From positions 1 to 64,000 of the forward strand of contig JAFXGY010000031.1 of NCBI GenBank assembly GCA_017536625.1: 64,000 nt of DNA, written 5' to 3'. The position numbers and the translations under genes were made by a program. Under the pieces are notes generated by a model that saw only the letters and a program-made list of their open reading frames with translations, made no database searches and had not been told where the DNA came from. Source of the stretch: Oscillospiraceae bacterium. GTDB lineage: Bacteria > Bacillota > Clostridia > Oscillospirales > Ruminococcaceae. This document shows, piece by piece, positions 52,940 to 61,001 of the stretch (within the stretch, counting starts at the first letter, position 1; every line of letters starts with the position of its first letter).

Positions 52940-54268
52940 ATGAAAAAAATTATATCTCTTATGCTTGCCGTGATGATGGCGCTTTCCTGCTGCGCAACTG
53001 TTTTTGCAGCAACAAAATATCAGCCTTCTTTCGAAGTTGGCTCCGAATCCGTTTTTCTTGCTGACGGAAACGGAAACGTTCTTTTCGAACAGAATCCCGA
53101 ACAGCGCATGTACCCCGCTGAACTTACCCAGATTATGACCGCAATAGTCGTAATCGAAAATATCGAAGCTGTCGGCGGATGGGAAGCAGAAGCCGCTTAT
53201 GAAATGAGCAGCCAGAACTTCCTTTATGAAAACAGAAAAAACGGTCCCATCCTTTCCGGAATGCTCGCGGGCAACGTCTTCACCGCCGATGAACTTTTGC
53301 ACGCAATGGTTATCGCTTCCGGTTACGATGCGGCAATGACCCTTGCAAAACTTATTGCGGGAAGCCAGGATGCTTTTGTTGAACTTATGAATCAGAAAGC
53401 GGCGGAAATCGGCGCAAGAAACACCGGTTTTTCGAACTGCCACGGACTTCACAACACCGCAAACTATACCACCGCTTATGATATGTATCTGATTTCAAGA
53501 TACGCCATGAGCCTTGATAAATTCAGAGAAGTTGTTTCTAAAACCAATTATACCTGTGAAGAAACGGATACCCATAAAAAACTTAACTGGAACACCGATA
53601 ACGGTCTTCTTTCCAGCGGAAGCATCCACTATTATGCGCCTGCAAGCGGTATCAAATCCGGCTACAGTGCGGAAATCGGAAGAAATGTCTCTACCTATGC
53701 GGAATACGAAGGTTTTTCCTATTACCTCGTTTGCATGGGTGCTCCATTTGAACTTGATGACGGATACAGCCTTGCTCTTGTTGATGCAAAGAACCTTCTT
53801 AACTGGGCGTTCACCGAATTTGAAGTAAAAACCATAGTTGAGGCAGGTTCCCAAATCGACGAGATTCCTCTTGAACTTGCATGGCAGAAAGATTACCTCA
53901 AACTAATGGTCGGCGAAACTTTCCGTGCACTCCTCCCCATTGATATCGACGTTGCTTCCATAACTTATGAATATGATAAGCCCGAATCCGTCGAAGCACC
54001 CATCGAAAAAGGCGAGGAAATCGGAAAGCTTAACCTTCTCCATTCCGGAGAGATAATCGGTTCCGTTCCTCTTGTTTCCGCAGAAGATGTTGAACAGAGT
54101 GAACTTTTAAGCGGTCTTAAGAATTTTTCCGATATGACCCGTTCCTTCTGGTTCAAATTTATAGTAATTGTAATCTTCATTCTTATTGCGCTTTACGTTG
54201 CGCTTATGATTATTAGAAACTATAACCACAGAAAATACGGAAACTTTAAAAAAAGAAGACGTCTTTAA
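52940..54268 (+). CDS. DacF-like S11 peptidase homologue with degenerate active site
   Basis: A 442-residue exported, membrane-anchored protein: signal peptide (residues 1-24), an S11 (D-alanyl-D-alanine carboxypeptidase) fold (about 30-275), the PBP5-type C-terminal domain, and a membrane segment near 410-430 with a basic tail. The catalytic motifs are altered. S-x-x-K is E61-L-T-Q64 ('YPAELTQIMT'), and S-x-N is S127-G-Y129; only K239-S-G is kept. It therefore should not trim pentapeptides by the usual mechanism and may act as a structural or regulatory peptidoglycan binder. The start at 52940 has CGGAGG upstream. Confidence 0.85.
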   Translation: MKKIISLMLAVMMALSCCATVFAATKYQPSFEVGSESVFLADGNGNVLFEQNPEQRMYPAELTQIMTAIVVIENIEAVGGWEAEAAYEMSSQNFLYENRKNGPILSGMLAGNVFTADELLHAMVIASGYDAAMTLAKLIAGSQDAFVELMNQKAAEIGARNTGFSNCHGLHNTANYTTAYDMYLISRYAMSLDKFREVVSKTNYTCEETDTHKKLNWNTDNGLLSSGSIHYYAPASGIKSGYSAEIGRNVSTYAEYEGFSYYLVCMGAPFELDDGYSLALVDAKNLLNWAFTEFEVKTIVEAGSQIDEIPLELAWQKDYLKLMVGETFRALLPIDIDVASITYEYDKPESVEAPIEKGEEIGKLNLLHSGEIIGSVPLVSAEDVEQSELLSGLKNFSDMTRSFWFKFIVIVIFILIALYVALMIIRNYNHRKYGNFKKRRRL

Positions 54269-54290
54269 TAAAATATTTTCCAAAAAACAC

Positions 54291-54319
54291 TTGACAAATT
54301 TATATATATTGTATATAAT
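54291..54319 (+). promoter_or_regulatory. Consensus sigma-A promoter of rplJ-rplL
   Basis: TTGACA (54291-54296) and TATAAT (54314-54319) are both perfect, with 17 bp between them. Confidence 0.92.
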
Positions 54320-54325
54320 ATTAAC

Positions 54326-54448
54326 GCTGTCCAAAGACAGCAGGTGCGTTTCTGCGCTTAAACGGTCAAAAAAGACCGGCCTGCCGAGGATGAGTGTTTT
54401 AATGTGATTTATTACGCTCCTTCCACGGCTCGCGGAGGGAGCTTTTTT
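54326..54448 (+). promoter_or_regulatory. L10 leader (autoregulatory rplJ leader RNA)
   Basis: The leader begins with a hairpin (54326-54331 with 54336-54341), carries the conserved elements CAGCAGGTG and CCTGCCGAGG known from Firmicutes L10 leaders, and ends in a terminator-like hairpin (54416-54424 with 54434-54442) plus six T residues (54443-54448). Free L10(L12)4 is expected to bind it and reduce expression by attenuation. Confidence 0.85.
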
Positions 54449-54495
54449 ATTATAAAAATCAGCTCCCATCACAAAGCAGGAGGTGAATTTTTAAA

Positions 54496-55035
54496 ATGGC
54501 CAGTGAAAAAATCTTGCAAGCGAAAAAAGAAGCTGTTGCAGAGCTCGTTGAGAAACTCAAAGCTGCAAAATCCGGCGTTCTCGTAGATTACGTTGGTATC
54601 AACGTTGCTGACGACACCAAACTCCGTCGTGAGCTTCGTGAAGCAGGTGTTGAATACACCGTTATCAAGAACTCCATCCTTCGTTTCGCAGCTGAGGAAG
54701 CAGGTTACGGTGAACTCGATGCTTACCTTTCCGGAAGCACCGCACTCGCAATCTCCAACGACGATCCTGTCGCTCCCGCTAAGATCCTTGGCAAATTTGC
54801 AGAAAAATCCAACGGTAAATTCTCCCTTAAAGCTGGTTTCATCGAAGGCGAAGTCCTTAATGAAGCAAAAGTTCTCGAACTTTCCAAAACCCCCAGCAAA
54901 GAAGAGATTCTTACCATGCTCGTTATCGCTCTTTCCAGCCCGATCAAAGGCATCGCTGTTGCGCTTGACAAAATTGTCGAAAAAGGCAACGGTGGAAACG
55001 ATGGCGAACCCGAAGGCGAAGGCGAAGCAGCATAA
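54496..55035 (+). CDS. rplJ: 50S ribosomal protein L10
   Basis: A 179-residue protein that anchors L7/L12 dimers to the ribosome stalk. The N-terminal RNA-binding part has 'GVLVDYVGINVADDTKLRRE' (abbreviated use) and the C-terminal helix holds the L12 sites. Its tail is glycine/glutamate rich (GGNDGEPEGEGE). The start has AGGAGG upstream. It is preceded by a promoter and L10 leader and followed by rplL. Confidence 0.96.
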   Translation: MASEKILQAKKEAVAELVEKLKAAKSGVLVDYVGINVADDTKLRRELREAGVEYTVIKNSILRFAAEEAGYGELDAYLSGSTALAISNDDPVAPAKILGKFAEKSNGKFSLKAGFIEGEVLNEAKVLELSKTPSKEEILTMLVIALSSPIKGIAVALDKIVEKGNGGNDGEPEGEGEAA

Positions 55036-55105
55036 TTGCGCAGCCTGACCTCAAAACTTTTTATTAACAAGATTACAACAAATTATCTACAGGAGGTAAA
55101 CTACA

Positions 55106-55480
55106 ATGGCTTCTGAAAAAATCCAGAACATTCTCGAAGAGATCAAAGCTCTCTCTCTTCTCGAAGCAAACGAACTTAAAAACGCAATCTGCGAGGAATT
55201 CGGCGTTTCCGCTGATGCTCCCGTAATGGTAACTGGCGGCGCTGCTGCTCCTGCTGCTGAAGCAACCAAAGACAGCTGGGATGTTATCCTTACCAGCGCT
55301 GGCCAGACCAAAATGGCTGTTATCAAAGTTGTTAAAGAAATCACCGGCCTTGGCCTTAAAGAATCCAAAGAAATCGTTGACGGCTGCCCTAAAGCAGTTA
55401 AAGAAGGCGTTTCCGAAACCGAAGCTGACGAGATCAAAAAGAAACTCGAAGAAGCTGGCGCAGAGGTTGAAGTTAAATAA
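55106..55480 (+). CDS. rplL: 50S ribosomal protein L7/L12
   Basis: A 124-residue stalk protein that recruits translational GTPases. It has the N-terminal dimer helix, an Ala-rich hinge ('[12 protein letters not shown]') and the conserved C-terminal domain ('[20 protein letters not shown]'). Codon use is strongly biased, as for highly expressed genes. rpoB, which often follows, is absent; a terminator closes the unit. Confidence 0.97.
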   Translation: MASEKIQNILEEIKALSLLEANELKNAICEEFGVSADAPVMVTGGAAAPAAEATKDSWDVILTSAGQTKMAVIKVVKEITGLGLKESKEIVDGCPKAVKEGVSETEADEIKKKLEEAGAEVEVK

Positions 55481-55500
55481 TTTCCGCCCAACCGGATTCA

Positions 55501-55534
55501 AAAAAGCTCTTCCCTTTTGGGAAGAGCTTTTTCA
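55501..55534 (+). terminator. Intrinsic terminator after rplL
   Basis: A 14-bp perfect stem (55501-55514 with 55519-55532) with a 4-nt loop and T run. The A tract also allows termination of the convergent HTH gene. Confidence 0.92.
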
Positions 55535-55538
55535 TTTT

Positions 55539-56306
55539 TTATTCATATTTTTTTGCTGCCCAATAAATCGGAACGACAATAAATCCGATGGCAGCTATCA
55601 AAAACAAAAATTTTATCCATTTATCAATTATGTGCGGCGGCAAAAGATAAAACGCAAGCAGAAAAAGAAAAGGCGTTAATGCCAAACCCGAAAGCAAACC
55701 GGTCCTTGCGCTCATTACAATATGCGGCCAATTTCTGTTATTAATATTTACTCCGGGAAGATTCATGCGAATGGCACCGTCCCCATAAAGACTGATTTTA
55801 TTGCTGTCATAATAGTCCGGAAGCCGCTCTTTTGCAAAAAACATAAAATATGCACCGAACACTGCAAAAAGCGCTTCAAAAGTCCATATAACACTGTTTA
55901 TTGGTACCAGATATATAAAACTGCATAAAATGGCACCGGCAATGCCTGTTATTGAGCAAATAAGATAAATAAGTATTCCTTTTGTGTTTGCAAGCCATTT
56001 TATTCTTTCTTTTTCATCGGAAAGGCTTATGGCTTTTTCGACCAGCTCGCCCACCTGCGATGCATCTATGTTTTTGCTTTCCTCAAGTTTTCCGCAGTTA
56101 AGCAATTCGGCAGGAGTTGAACCAAGAACTTCCGCCAGCGGATTCAGCAGTGTGATATCCGGAAGGCTCTGTCCCCTTTCCCATTTGCTTACGGCTTTAT
56201 CCGAAACAAAAAGCTTTTCCGCAAGTTCCTTTTGGGTCATTCCTTTTTCTTTTCTCAAAGTTGTGACAAATTCTCCGAATTTTTCCTTATTGATTTCAGC
56301 GGTCAA
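55539..56306 (-). CDS. XRE-family HTH regulator with membrane domain
   Basis: A 255-residue protein: Cro/C1 helix-turn-helix in residues 10-65 ('MTQKELAEKLFVSDKAVSKW'), a linker, two membrane segments (about 110-155), an extracytoplasmic or loop stretch and two more membrane segments (about 200-250). It is the largest of the membrane HTH proteins here. The start at 56306 (TTG) has GGAGGT upstream; a GTG at 56315 would overlap it. Its promoter contains an inverted repeat across the -10 box, which suggests autoregulation. Confidence 0.85.
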   Translation of the reverse strand: MTAEINKEKFGEFVTTLRKEKGMTQKELAEKLFVSDKAVSKWERGQSLPDITLLNPLAEVLGSTPAELLNCGKLEESKNIDASQVGELVEKAISLSDEKERIKWLANTKGILIYLICSITGIAGAILCSFIYLVPINSVIWTFEALFAVFGAYFMFFAKERLPDYYDSNKISLYGDGAIRMNLPGVNINNRNWPHIVMSARTGLLSGLALTPFLFLLAFYLLPPHIIDKWIKFLFLIAAIGFIVVPIYWAAKKYE

Positions 56307-56313
56307 AAAAATC

Positions 56314-56355
56314 ACCTCCGAGGAAAATTATATCCCCGGAGGTAATTTTTTTCAA
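56314..56355 (-). promoter_or_regulatory. Promoter and inverted-repeat operator of the HTH gene
   Basis: On minus, TTGAAA (56350-56355) and TATAAT (56327-56332) are 17 bp apart. An imperfect inverted repeat (56314-56324 with 56333-56343; 10 of 11 pairs, arms ACCTCCGGGGA) is centred on the -10 box and includes the Shine-Dalgarno sequence. Because a T run follows it on minus, it could also act as a terminator for the upstream GTPase gene. Confidence 0.6.
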
Positions 56356-56399
56356 TGCAATTTCGGTGGAATCAAGGTAAACCGTCGGTAGAATCGGAC

Positions 56400-59003
56400 T
56401 TAAACAAGCTTATCAATATTATCAAACGGTCTGTAAAAACTTTTTCTGCCGTAAGTTTCAATAGTTTCCTGAATCTGTTTATTGACCCATTCGATTTCTT
56501 CCCGAAGTTCGTTTGCGCTCATACGCAAAACTCCGCTTCCGACCGCGGCAACCTGGATAAGATTATCGGAAGTTGCGACTTTTACGTTATAGTTTTTTCC
56601 GATTTCGGAAATCAGTTTTTCGATATACATATCTCCGGTTTCGCCTTCTTTGGTATATGCAACGTGAATTCCATGATACTCGCTTTTTTCTCCGTAATTA
56701 CCCTTGACTTTATATCCATCAAAAACAAGAACAAGCTCGGTTTTTGTATATCCGCGGTAATTCGCAAGAATATCCATAAGAATATGACGGGCCGCATCAA
56801 GATTTTCCGCCGCCAGTTTTTTAAGGCATTCCCATGCAAAAATCATGTTATAGCCGTCAACTATCAAATAATCCTTCTTTTTCTGCGCAGATGCTTTGTG
56901 TTCCTTCGGCCTGTCCATATATGCAGGTTCGGAATATTGCTTTCTGCGGATGGGGCCGAATTCGCGCTCCATTATGGCTTCAAGCTCTTTTTCATCTATG
57001 CTGAAATTGCGCCTGAATACCTTTACGTTCGGAATAAGCAAAAAGCTGTTCGCATCATTGAAGTCGATTCCGCTGGAAACATGCATATGCCGCTCGACTT
57101 CGTTCCATTTGACAGCAACCCCGGCGCCATGGGAACAGAAAACAGAATCAGGGCTGTTAAGCACATCCGCTTCAGGGTTATATCCTATTTCAGCAATAAC
57201 GGTTTCGGCGTCATGGCAAGGCGCATAGCCATCGGAAAAACAAACAAGTTTTCCTCTTCCGTGGGTATATGAAACTACTTCTTTGAAATATGAACGCATG
57301 GCAGAAACCGGCGCTCTTCCTGTAATTTCGACCATATCTCCGATTGTTTCCGGTGAAGAAAATGTTCCGTTCATTTCACGGATATCATTAATCGCTCTGC
57401 CGATCTGTTCGGAAGGTACTTCAAGACGGAATGAATAATACGGTTCCAGAAGGACGTTTTTTGCCTTCATAAGTCCCTGCCTTACCGCTCTGTAAGTTGC
57501 CTGGCGGAAGTCGCCGCCTTCGGTATGTTTGATATGAGCACGCCCCGCCACAAGAGTGATTTTCATATCCGTTATCGGCGAACCGGTGAGCACGCCGATG
57601 TGAGATTTTTCTTCAAGATGTGTAAGAACAAGTCTTTGCCAGTTTCGGTCAAGGGTATCTTCGCTGCAGCGGGTTTCAAAATGCATTCCGCTTCCGGGCT
57701 CGCCGGGTTCAAGGATAAGGTGAACTTCTGCATAATGGCGCAAAGGCTCGAAATGCCCGATGCCTTCCACCGGTTCCGCAATGGTTTCACGATAAATGAT
57801 TCTTCCCTCATCAAGCCCGATTTCAATTCCAAATCGTTCCGAAACCATGCTTTTGAGGATTTCTTCCTGTACTTCGCCCATAAGGCTTGCAAAAATACCG
57901 CCAAGTTGTTCGTTCCATTCAATATGGAGCTGGGGATCTTCATCTTCGAGCTGTTTGAGTTTAGGAAGGAACTGTGCAGGGCTTATTCCTTCCGGAAGTT
58001 TTATTCGGTAGCTCAAAACCGGCTCCAGAATCGGCTCGAAGCCGCCTTCCTCAAAGCCGAGTCCCTGTCCAGGATAGGTTTTTGAAAGCCCCAGAACAGC
58101 CACTACGCTCCCCTGGGAAGCTTCTTCAATGGGTTCAAACTTCGCACCGGAATAAATCCGAAGAATATTCGCTTTTTCTTCAATCGGTTCATCGGAATCT
58201 TTCGGAATATATGAAATAACGGAGCGGACTTTGAATTTTCCGCCGGTGATCTTCATAAAGGTCATTCTGTTCCCCTGATTATCGCGCGAAATTTTGAAGA
58301 TTTTTGCGCCGAAATCAGAGTTTTCAGAAGGAGATTTCGTATATTTTTCAAATCCGGATACAAATTCCGAAACACCGTCAAGCTTCAGCGCTGAGCCAAA
58401 AAAGCATGGGAAGATTTTTCGTTCTTTTATGAGCACCGAAATTTCCTCTGTGCTCAAAGAACCTTCTTCCATATATTTTTCCATGCTCATTTCATCGGAA
58501 AGAGCAACGCTTTCATAAAAATCATTGTTTTCGTCAGAAAAATCAATGCAGTTTTCGGAAAGGTTCTTCCGAAGATTTTCCATGATTTCTGCTTTATCCG
58601 TATCTTCAAGATCCATTTTATTGACGAAAACAAAAACCGGAACATTATATCTTCCGAAAAGCTTCCATAAAGTTTCGGTATGGACCTGGACTTTATCCCT
58701 TGCGCTTATAACAAGAATCGCATAATCAAGAACCTGAAGAGTTCGTTCCGTTTCGGAAGAAAAATCCACGTGACCGGGAGTATCAAGAAGGGTTATTTCG
58801 GTTTCTTCGGTTTTTATAACCGCCTGCTTAGAAAAGATGGTTATGCCTCGATCCCTTTCCATCTGATTATTATCGAGAAAAGCGTTTTTGTTATCCACCC
58901 TTCCAAGTTTTTTTAACTTTCCAGTGGAATATAAAAGCGCTTCGGAAAGTGTTGTTTTTCCCGCATCGACATGGGCAAGAATTCCGACCACCAGTTTTTT
59001 CAT
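56400..59003 (-). CDS. TetM/EF-G-like translational GTPase fused to YacP/Rae1 (NYN) nuclease domain
   Basis: An 867-residue protein. Residues 1-680 have the EF-G/TetM layout: G1 'AHVDAGKTT' at 10-18, G3 'DTPGHVDF' near 73, G4 'NKMD' near 127, then domains II, III, IV and V. Such proteins bind the ribosomal A site; TetM types remove tetracycline. From about 708 to 850 there is a NYN domain of the YacP family ('YLIVDGYNMIFAW', 'LVFDGYKVKG', 'YTKEGETGDMYIEKL'), whose Bacillus member Rae1 cuts mRNA in the ribosomal A site. The fusion implies ribosome-directed mRNA cleavage or rescue; resistance alone would not need the nuclease. It has its own promoter. Confidence 0.88.
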   Translation of the reverse strand: MKKLVVGILAHVDAGKTTLSEALLYSTGKLKKLGRVDNKNAFLDNNQMERDRGITIFSKQAVIKTEETEITLLDTPGHVDFSSETERTLQVLDYAILVISARDKVQVHTETLWKLFGRYNVPVFVFVNKMDLEDTDKAEIMENLRKNLSENCIDFSDENNDFYESVALSDEMSMEKYMEEGSLSTEEISVLIKERKIFPCFFGSALKLDGVSEFVSGFEKYTKSPSENSDFGAKIFKISRDNQGNRMTFMKITGGKFKVRSVISYIPKDSDEPIEEKANILRIYSGAKFEPIEEASQGSVVAVLGLSKTYPGQGLGFEEGGFEPILEPVLSYRIKLPEGISPAQFLPKLKQLEDEDPQLHIEWNEQLGGIFASLMGEVQEEILKSMVSERFGIEIGLDEGRIIYRETIAEPVEGIGHFEPLRHYAEVHLILEPGEPGSGMHFETRCSEDTLDRNWQRLVLTHLEEKSHIGVLTGSPITDMKITLVAGRAHIKHTEGGDFRQATYRAVRQGLMKAKNVLLEPYYSFRLEVPSEQIGRAINDIREMNGTFSSPETIGDMVEITGRAPVSAMRSYFKEVVSYTHGRGKLVCFSDGYAPCHDAETVIAEIGYNPEADVLNSPDSVFCSHGAGVAVKWNEVERHMHVSSGIDFNDANSFLLIPNVKVFRRNFSIDEKELEAIMEREFGPIRRKQYSEPAYMDRPKEHKASAQKKKDYLIVDGYNMIFAWECLKKLAAENLDAARHILMDILANYRGYTKTELVLVFDGYKVKGNYGEKSEYHGIHVAYTKEGETGDMYIEKLISEIGKNYNVKVATSDNLIQVAAVGSGVLRMSANELREEIEWVNKQIQETIETYGRKSFYRPFDNIDKLV

Positions 59004-59037
59004 AAGCGAACCTCCCCTCTTTAAAAATGTATATTAT

Positions 59038-59066
59038 ATTATAACATTAAACTGACTTTATTTAAA
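59038..59066 (-). promoter_or_regulatory. Promoter of the GTPase-nuclease gene
   Basis: On minus, TTTAAA (59061-59066) and TATAAT (59038-59043) are 17 bp apart, 35 bp before the start. Confidence 0.6.
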
Positions 59067-59111
59067 GTGAAAACTGAAAAATGCCGGTTCGGAATATTAT
59101 TTTATCTTTCG

Positions 59112-59140
59112 TTGACATAATTTTCCTCATGGATTATAAT
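59112..59140 (+). promoter_or_regulatory. Consensus sigma-A promoter
   Basis: TTGACA (59112-59117) and TATAAT (59135-59140) are both perfect and 17 bp apart, 23 bp before the next start codon. Confidence 0.9.
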
Positions 59141-59163
59141 CGTGGTGAAAAGGAGGTTTTGCA

Positions 59164-59730
59164 ATGCTTAAAAACACAAAATTTCTTTATGCGGTTATTG
59201 CATTTTTGCTTGCGGTTTGCGTTTTGTGCGGAATACATATTGCGAAAGAACGCTCGCTTATGTACGAAAAACGTACCCATTATGTCCAGACTTTTTCTGC
59301 ACAAACGGAAGGTGTTCTTGAATGGATAAGAAGTGCCCTCGAATCCGATGATGCAAACGACATATCAAATTCTCTTGCCGCCTCCCAAAATCATCTTGAT
59401 TCCCTCATAGATATCGCTTATGTCGGCACATATTATTCGTTCCATTATAACACCCTTTTTACCGAAAAAACTTTCTTTGGCAGCGCAGGAATGTTTTATT
59501 ACGACCTTATGGTAATCGACGAAAGATTTGGTGAAATACAAAACCGACTTTCTGAAAACAAAACTCTTTCCGAAGAAGATATCGAATATCTTGAATATGC
59601 AGAAGAAGCATTCACCTATCTTTTCGAAAGAATTGAAACAAACGGAATCATCAATGAAAATGCAATAAAAAGCGATACCTATCTTTCAAACGCCTGCGGC
59701 TATTTTTGCAATATGATGCTTAATAAATAA
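59164..59730 (+). CDS. Hypothetical membrane-anchored protein
   Basis: A 188-residue protein with one N-terminal membrane segment (residues 7-26) and an acidic, mainly helical outer domain with 'ESDDANDISNSLAASQNHLDS' (abbreviated) and a C-terminal 'LEYAEEAFTYLFERIE'. No family is recognised. AAAGGAGG precedes the ATG and the promoter is a perfect consensus, so it is probably well expressed. It is monocistronic with a bidirectional terminator. Confidence 0.75.
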   Translation: MLKNTKFLYAVIAFLLAVCVLCGIHIAKERSLMYEKRTHYVQTFSAQTEGVLEWIRSALESDDANDISNSLAASQNHLDSLIDIAYVGTYYSFHYNTLFTEKTFFGSAGMFYYDLMVIDERFGEIQNRLSENKTLSEEDIEYLEYAEEAFTYLFERIETNGIINENAIKSDTYLSNACGYFCNMMLNK

Positions 59731-59766
59731 AAAAACACCCGCATTTTTTAATGCGGGTGTTTTTTT
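59729..59766. terminator. Bidirectional terminator
   Basis: A stem of about 14 bp (59732-59745 with 59751-59764) has A and T runs on both sides between convergent genes. Confidence 0.9.
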
Positions 59767-60118
59767 ACCAGTCGATAAGTTTATCAAGTTCCGAAAAATC
59801 GAAGTTATCATTAATGGCATTATTTGTATATTCAATAAGCATTCCGTTTTTAAGTTCATATCGGATTATATCTTTGTTCACGGAAAGATTGAGTTCCGTT
59901 CCGATAAGAGCACCGCTGAATTCCACTTCATGTTCGCAGATAACTGCAATATTAATTTTTTTATCAGTTTTAGCATTTATGCAAACAGCGGAATAAGAAT
60001 CCGAACTTTTCAGGTTCTTCGGATTGAAAACAATATCGTAATTTTCATCATCTATTCCAAGAACGTATCTTTCGTCGATATCCACCACTGCGGTACAAAC
60101 AGAATTTTGTAAAATCAT
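59765..60118 (-). CDS. Hypothetical protein, small soluble
   Basis: A 117-residue acidic cytoplasmic protein, likely mostly beta strand ('MILQNSVCTAVVDIDERYVLG' at the start, abbreviated). No family is recognised. AAGGAGA precedes the ATG. It follows a lipoprotein gene by 18 bp and may be in the same transcript. Confidence 0.6.
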   Translation of the reverse strand: MILQNSVCTAVVDIDERYVLGIDDENYDIVFNPKNLKSSDSYSAVCINAKTDKKINIAVICEHEVEFSGALIGTELNLSVNKDIIRYELKNGMLIEYTNNAINDNFDFSELDKLIDW

Positions 60119-60136
60119 ATGTATTCTCCTTTCTCA

Positions 60137-60532
60137 TCAGCCGTATCCCCAGGTCATAAGCTTCCAGGGACCATTATTATTTCTTACCAATATCCAGTTC
60201 CATTTCGAATAAGTTTTTCCGGGGGTAAGGCTTCCGTTTTCTGCCGCAACATAAAATTTTGAAAGCAGGACTATCGCTTCGTCGGCTCCGTAATTTTCTG
60301 CCCAATCATCCGCTCTTTCTTTTGAATATTCCTCGTCATATTCAAGTTCGAGCAAAACGCAGCCTTCAAACCCGGCAAATTCGCAATAAACCGCATTCAT
60401 TGCTTTTTCGATATCCCTTTCAGAATAAATTTCTGATTCATCAATAATCTTCTTTGCCGTAAAAGGAATTCCGCAGCCGGAAAAACAAACAATAAATATA
60501 ATTGCAAGGAAAAATGCTGCTATTTTTTTCAA
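60137..60532 (-). CDS. Lipoprotein, DUF4829-like
   Basis: A 131-residue lipoprotein: signal peptide and lipobox 'CFSGC' (Cys20), then a small domain ending 'PWKLMTWGYG', a pattern of clostridial DUF4829/NTF2-like lipoproteins. The start at 60532 is TTG with GGCGG upstream; an ATG at 60565 would include the ribosome site. The function is unknown. Confidence 0.7.
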   Translation of the reverse strand: MKKIAAFFLAIIFIVCFSGCGIPFTAKKIIDESEIYSERDIEKAMNAVYCEFAGFEGCVLLELEYDEEYSKERADDWAENYGADEAIVLLSKFYVAAENGSLTPGKTYSKWNWILVRNNNGPWKLMTWGYG

Positions 60533-60619
60533 AAAATCGCCGCCTTTCGTTTTTTGATAATTCAATTATACTGCGGCAATTTTTATTTTCCATAGACTTA
60601 ATGAAATCTTAAAAAAGGT

Positions 60620-60997
60620 TTAAGAATCTGCTTTCTTTACCAAAACGCTTCCTCTGTGTTCCTCCGCTTCAATGGTAATCTTCACTTTTCCGCTTGCAGA
60701 AAAAGAATATGTTCCCGTTTCGGCGTTATCTGCTTCAAAAATTTCGTTTCCCATGGAATCTTTGACGGAAATATCCACTTCGCCTTCTTCGGTAACAACA
60801 TCAATAATCATATCCGTTTCATTTGCTCCGAGGCGAAGAACATGGGATTTTCTTCCGTCAAGCATATCATGCTTCTGGCTCCAGCTTTTTGCGGATCCGC
60901 TTTCTATGGACATAAAAGCACGGTAGCTGTCGCAGCCGCAAAACAAAAACAAAACGCAAACGAGCACACAAATAATTTTTAGCACGGCATTTTTCAT
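60620..60997 (-). CDS. Hypothetical lipoprotein
   Basis: A 125-residue lipoprotein with a signal peptide and lipobox 'LFCGC' (Cys22). The mature part is a single beta-sandwich-like domain ('GEVDISVKDSMGNEIFEADN'). No specific family is recognised. Its ribosome site GAGGTG overlaps the stop of the HD-domain gene 4 bp upstream, so the two are co-transcribed. Confidence 0.7.
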   Translation of the reverse strand: MKNAVLKIICVLVCVLFLFCGCDSYRAFMSIESGSAKSWSQKHDMLDGRKSHVLRLGANETDMIIDVVTEEGEVDISVKDSMGNEIFEADNAETGTYSFSASGKVKITIEAEEHRGSVLVKKADS

Positions 60998-61001
60998 AAT
61001 T

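Noticed and set aside
56400..59003. A plain tetracycline resistance gene of the Tet(M) class.
   Set aside because: The protein is over 200 residues longer than Tet(M), carries a nuclease domain, has chromosomal codon use, and has no conjugative transposon genes nearby.
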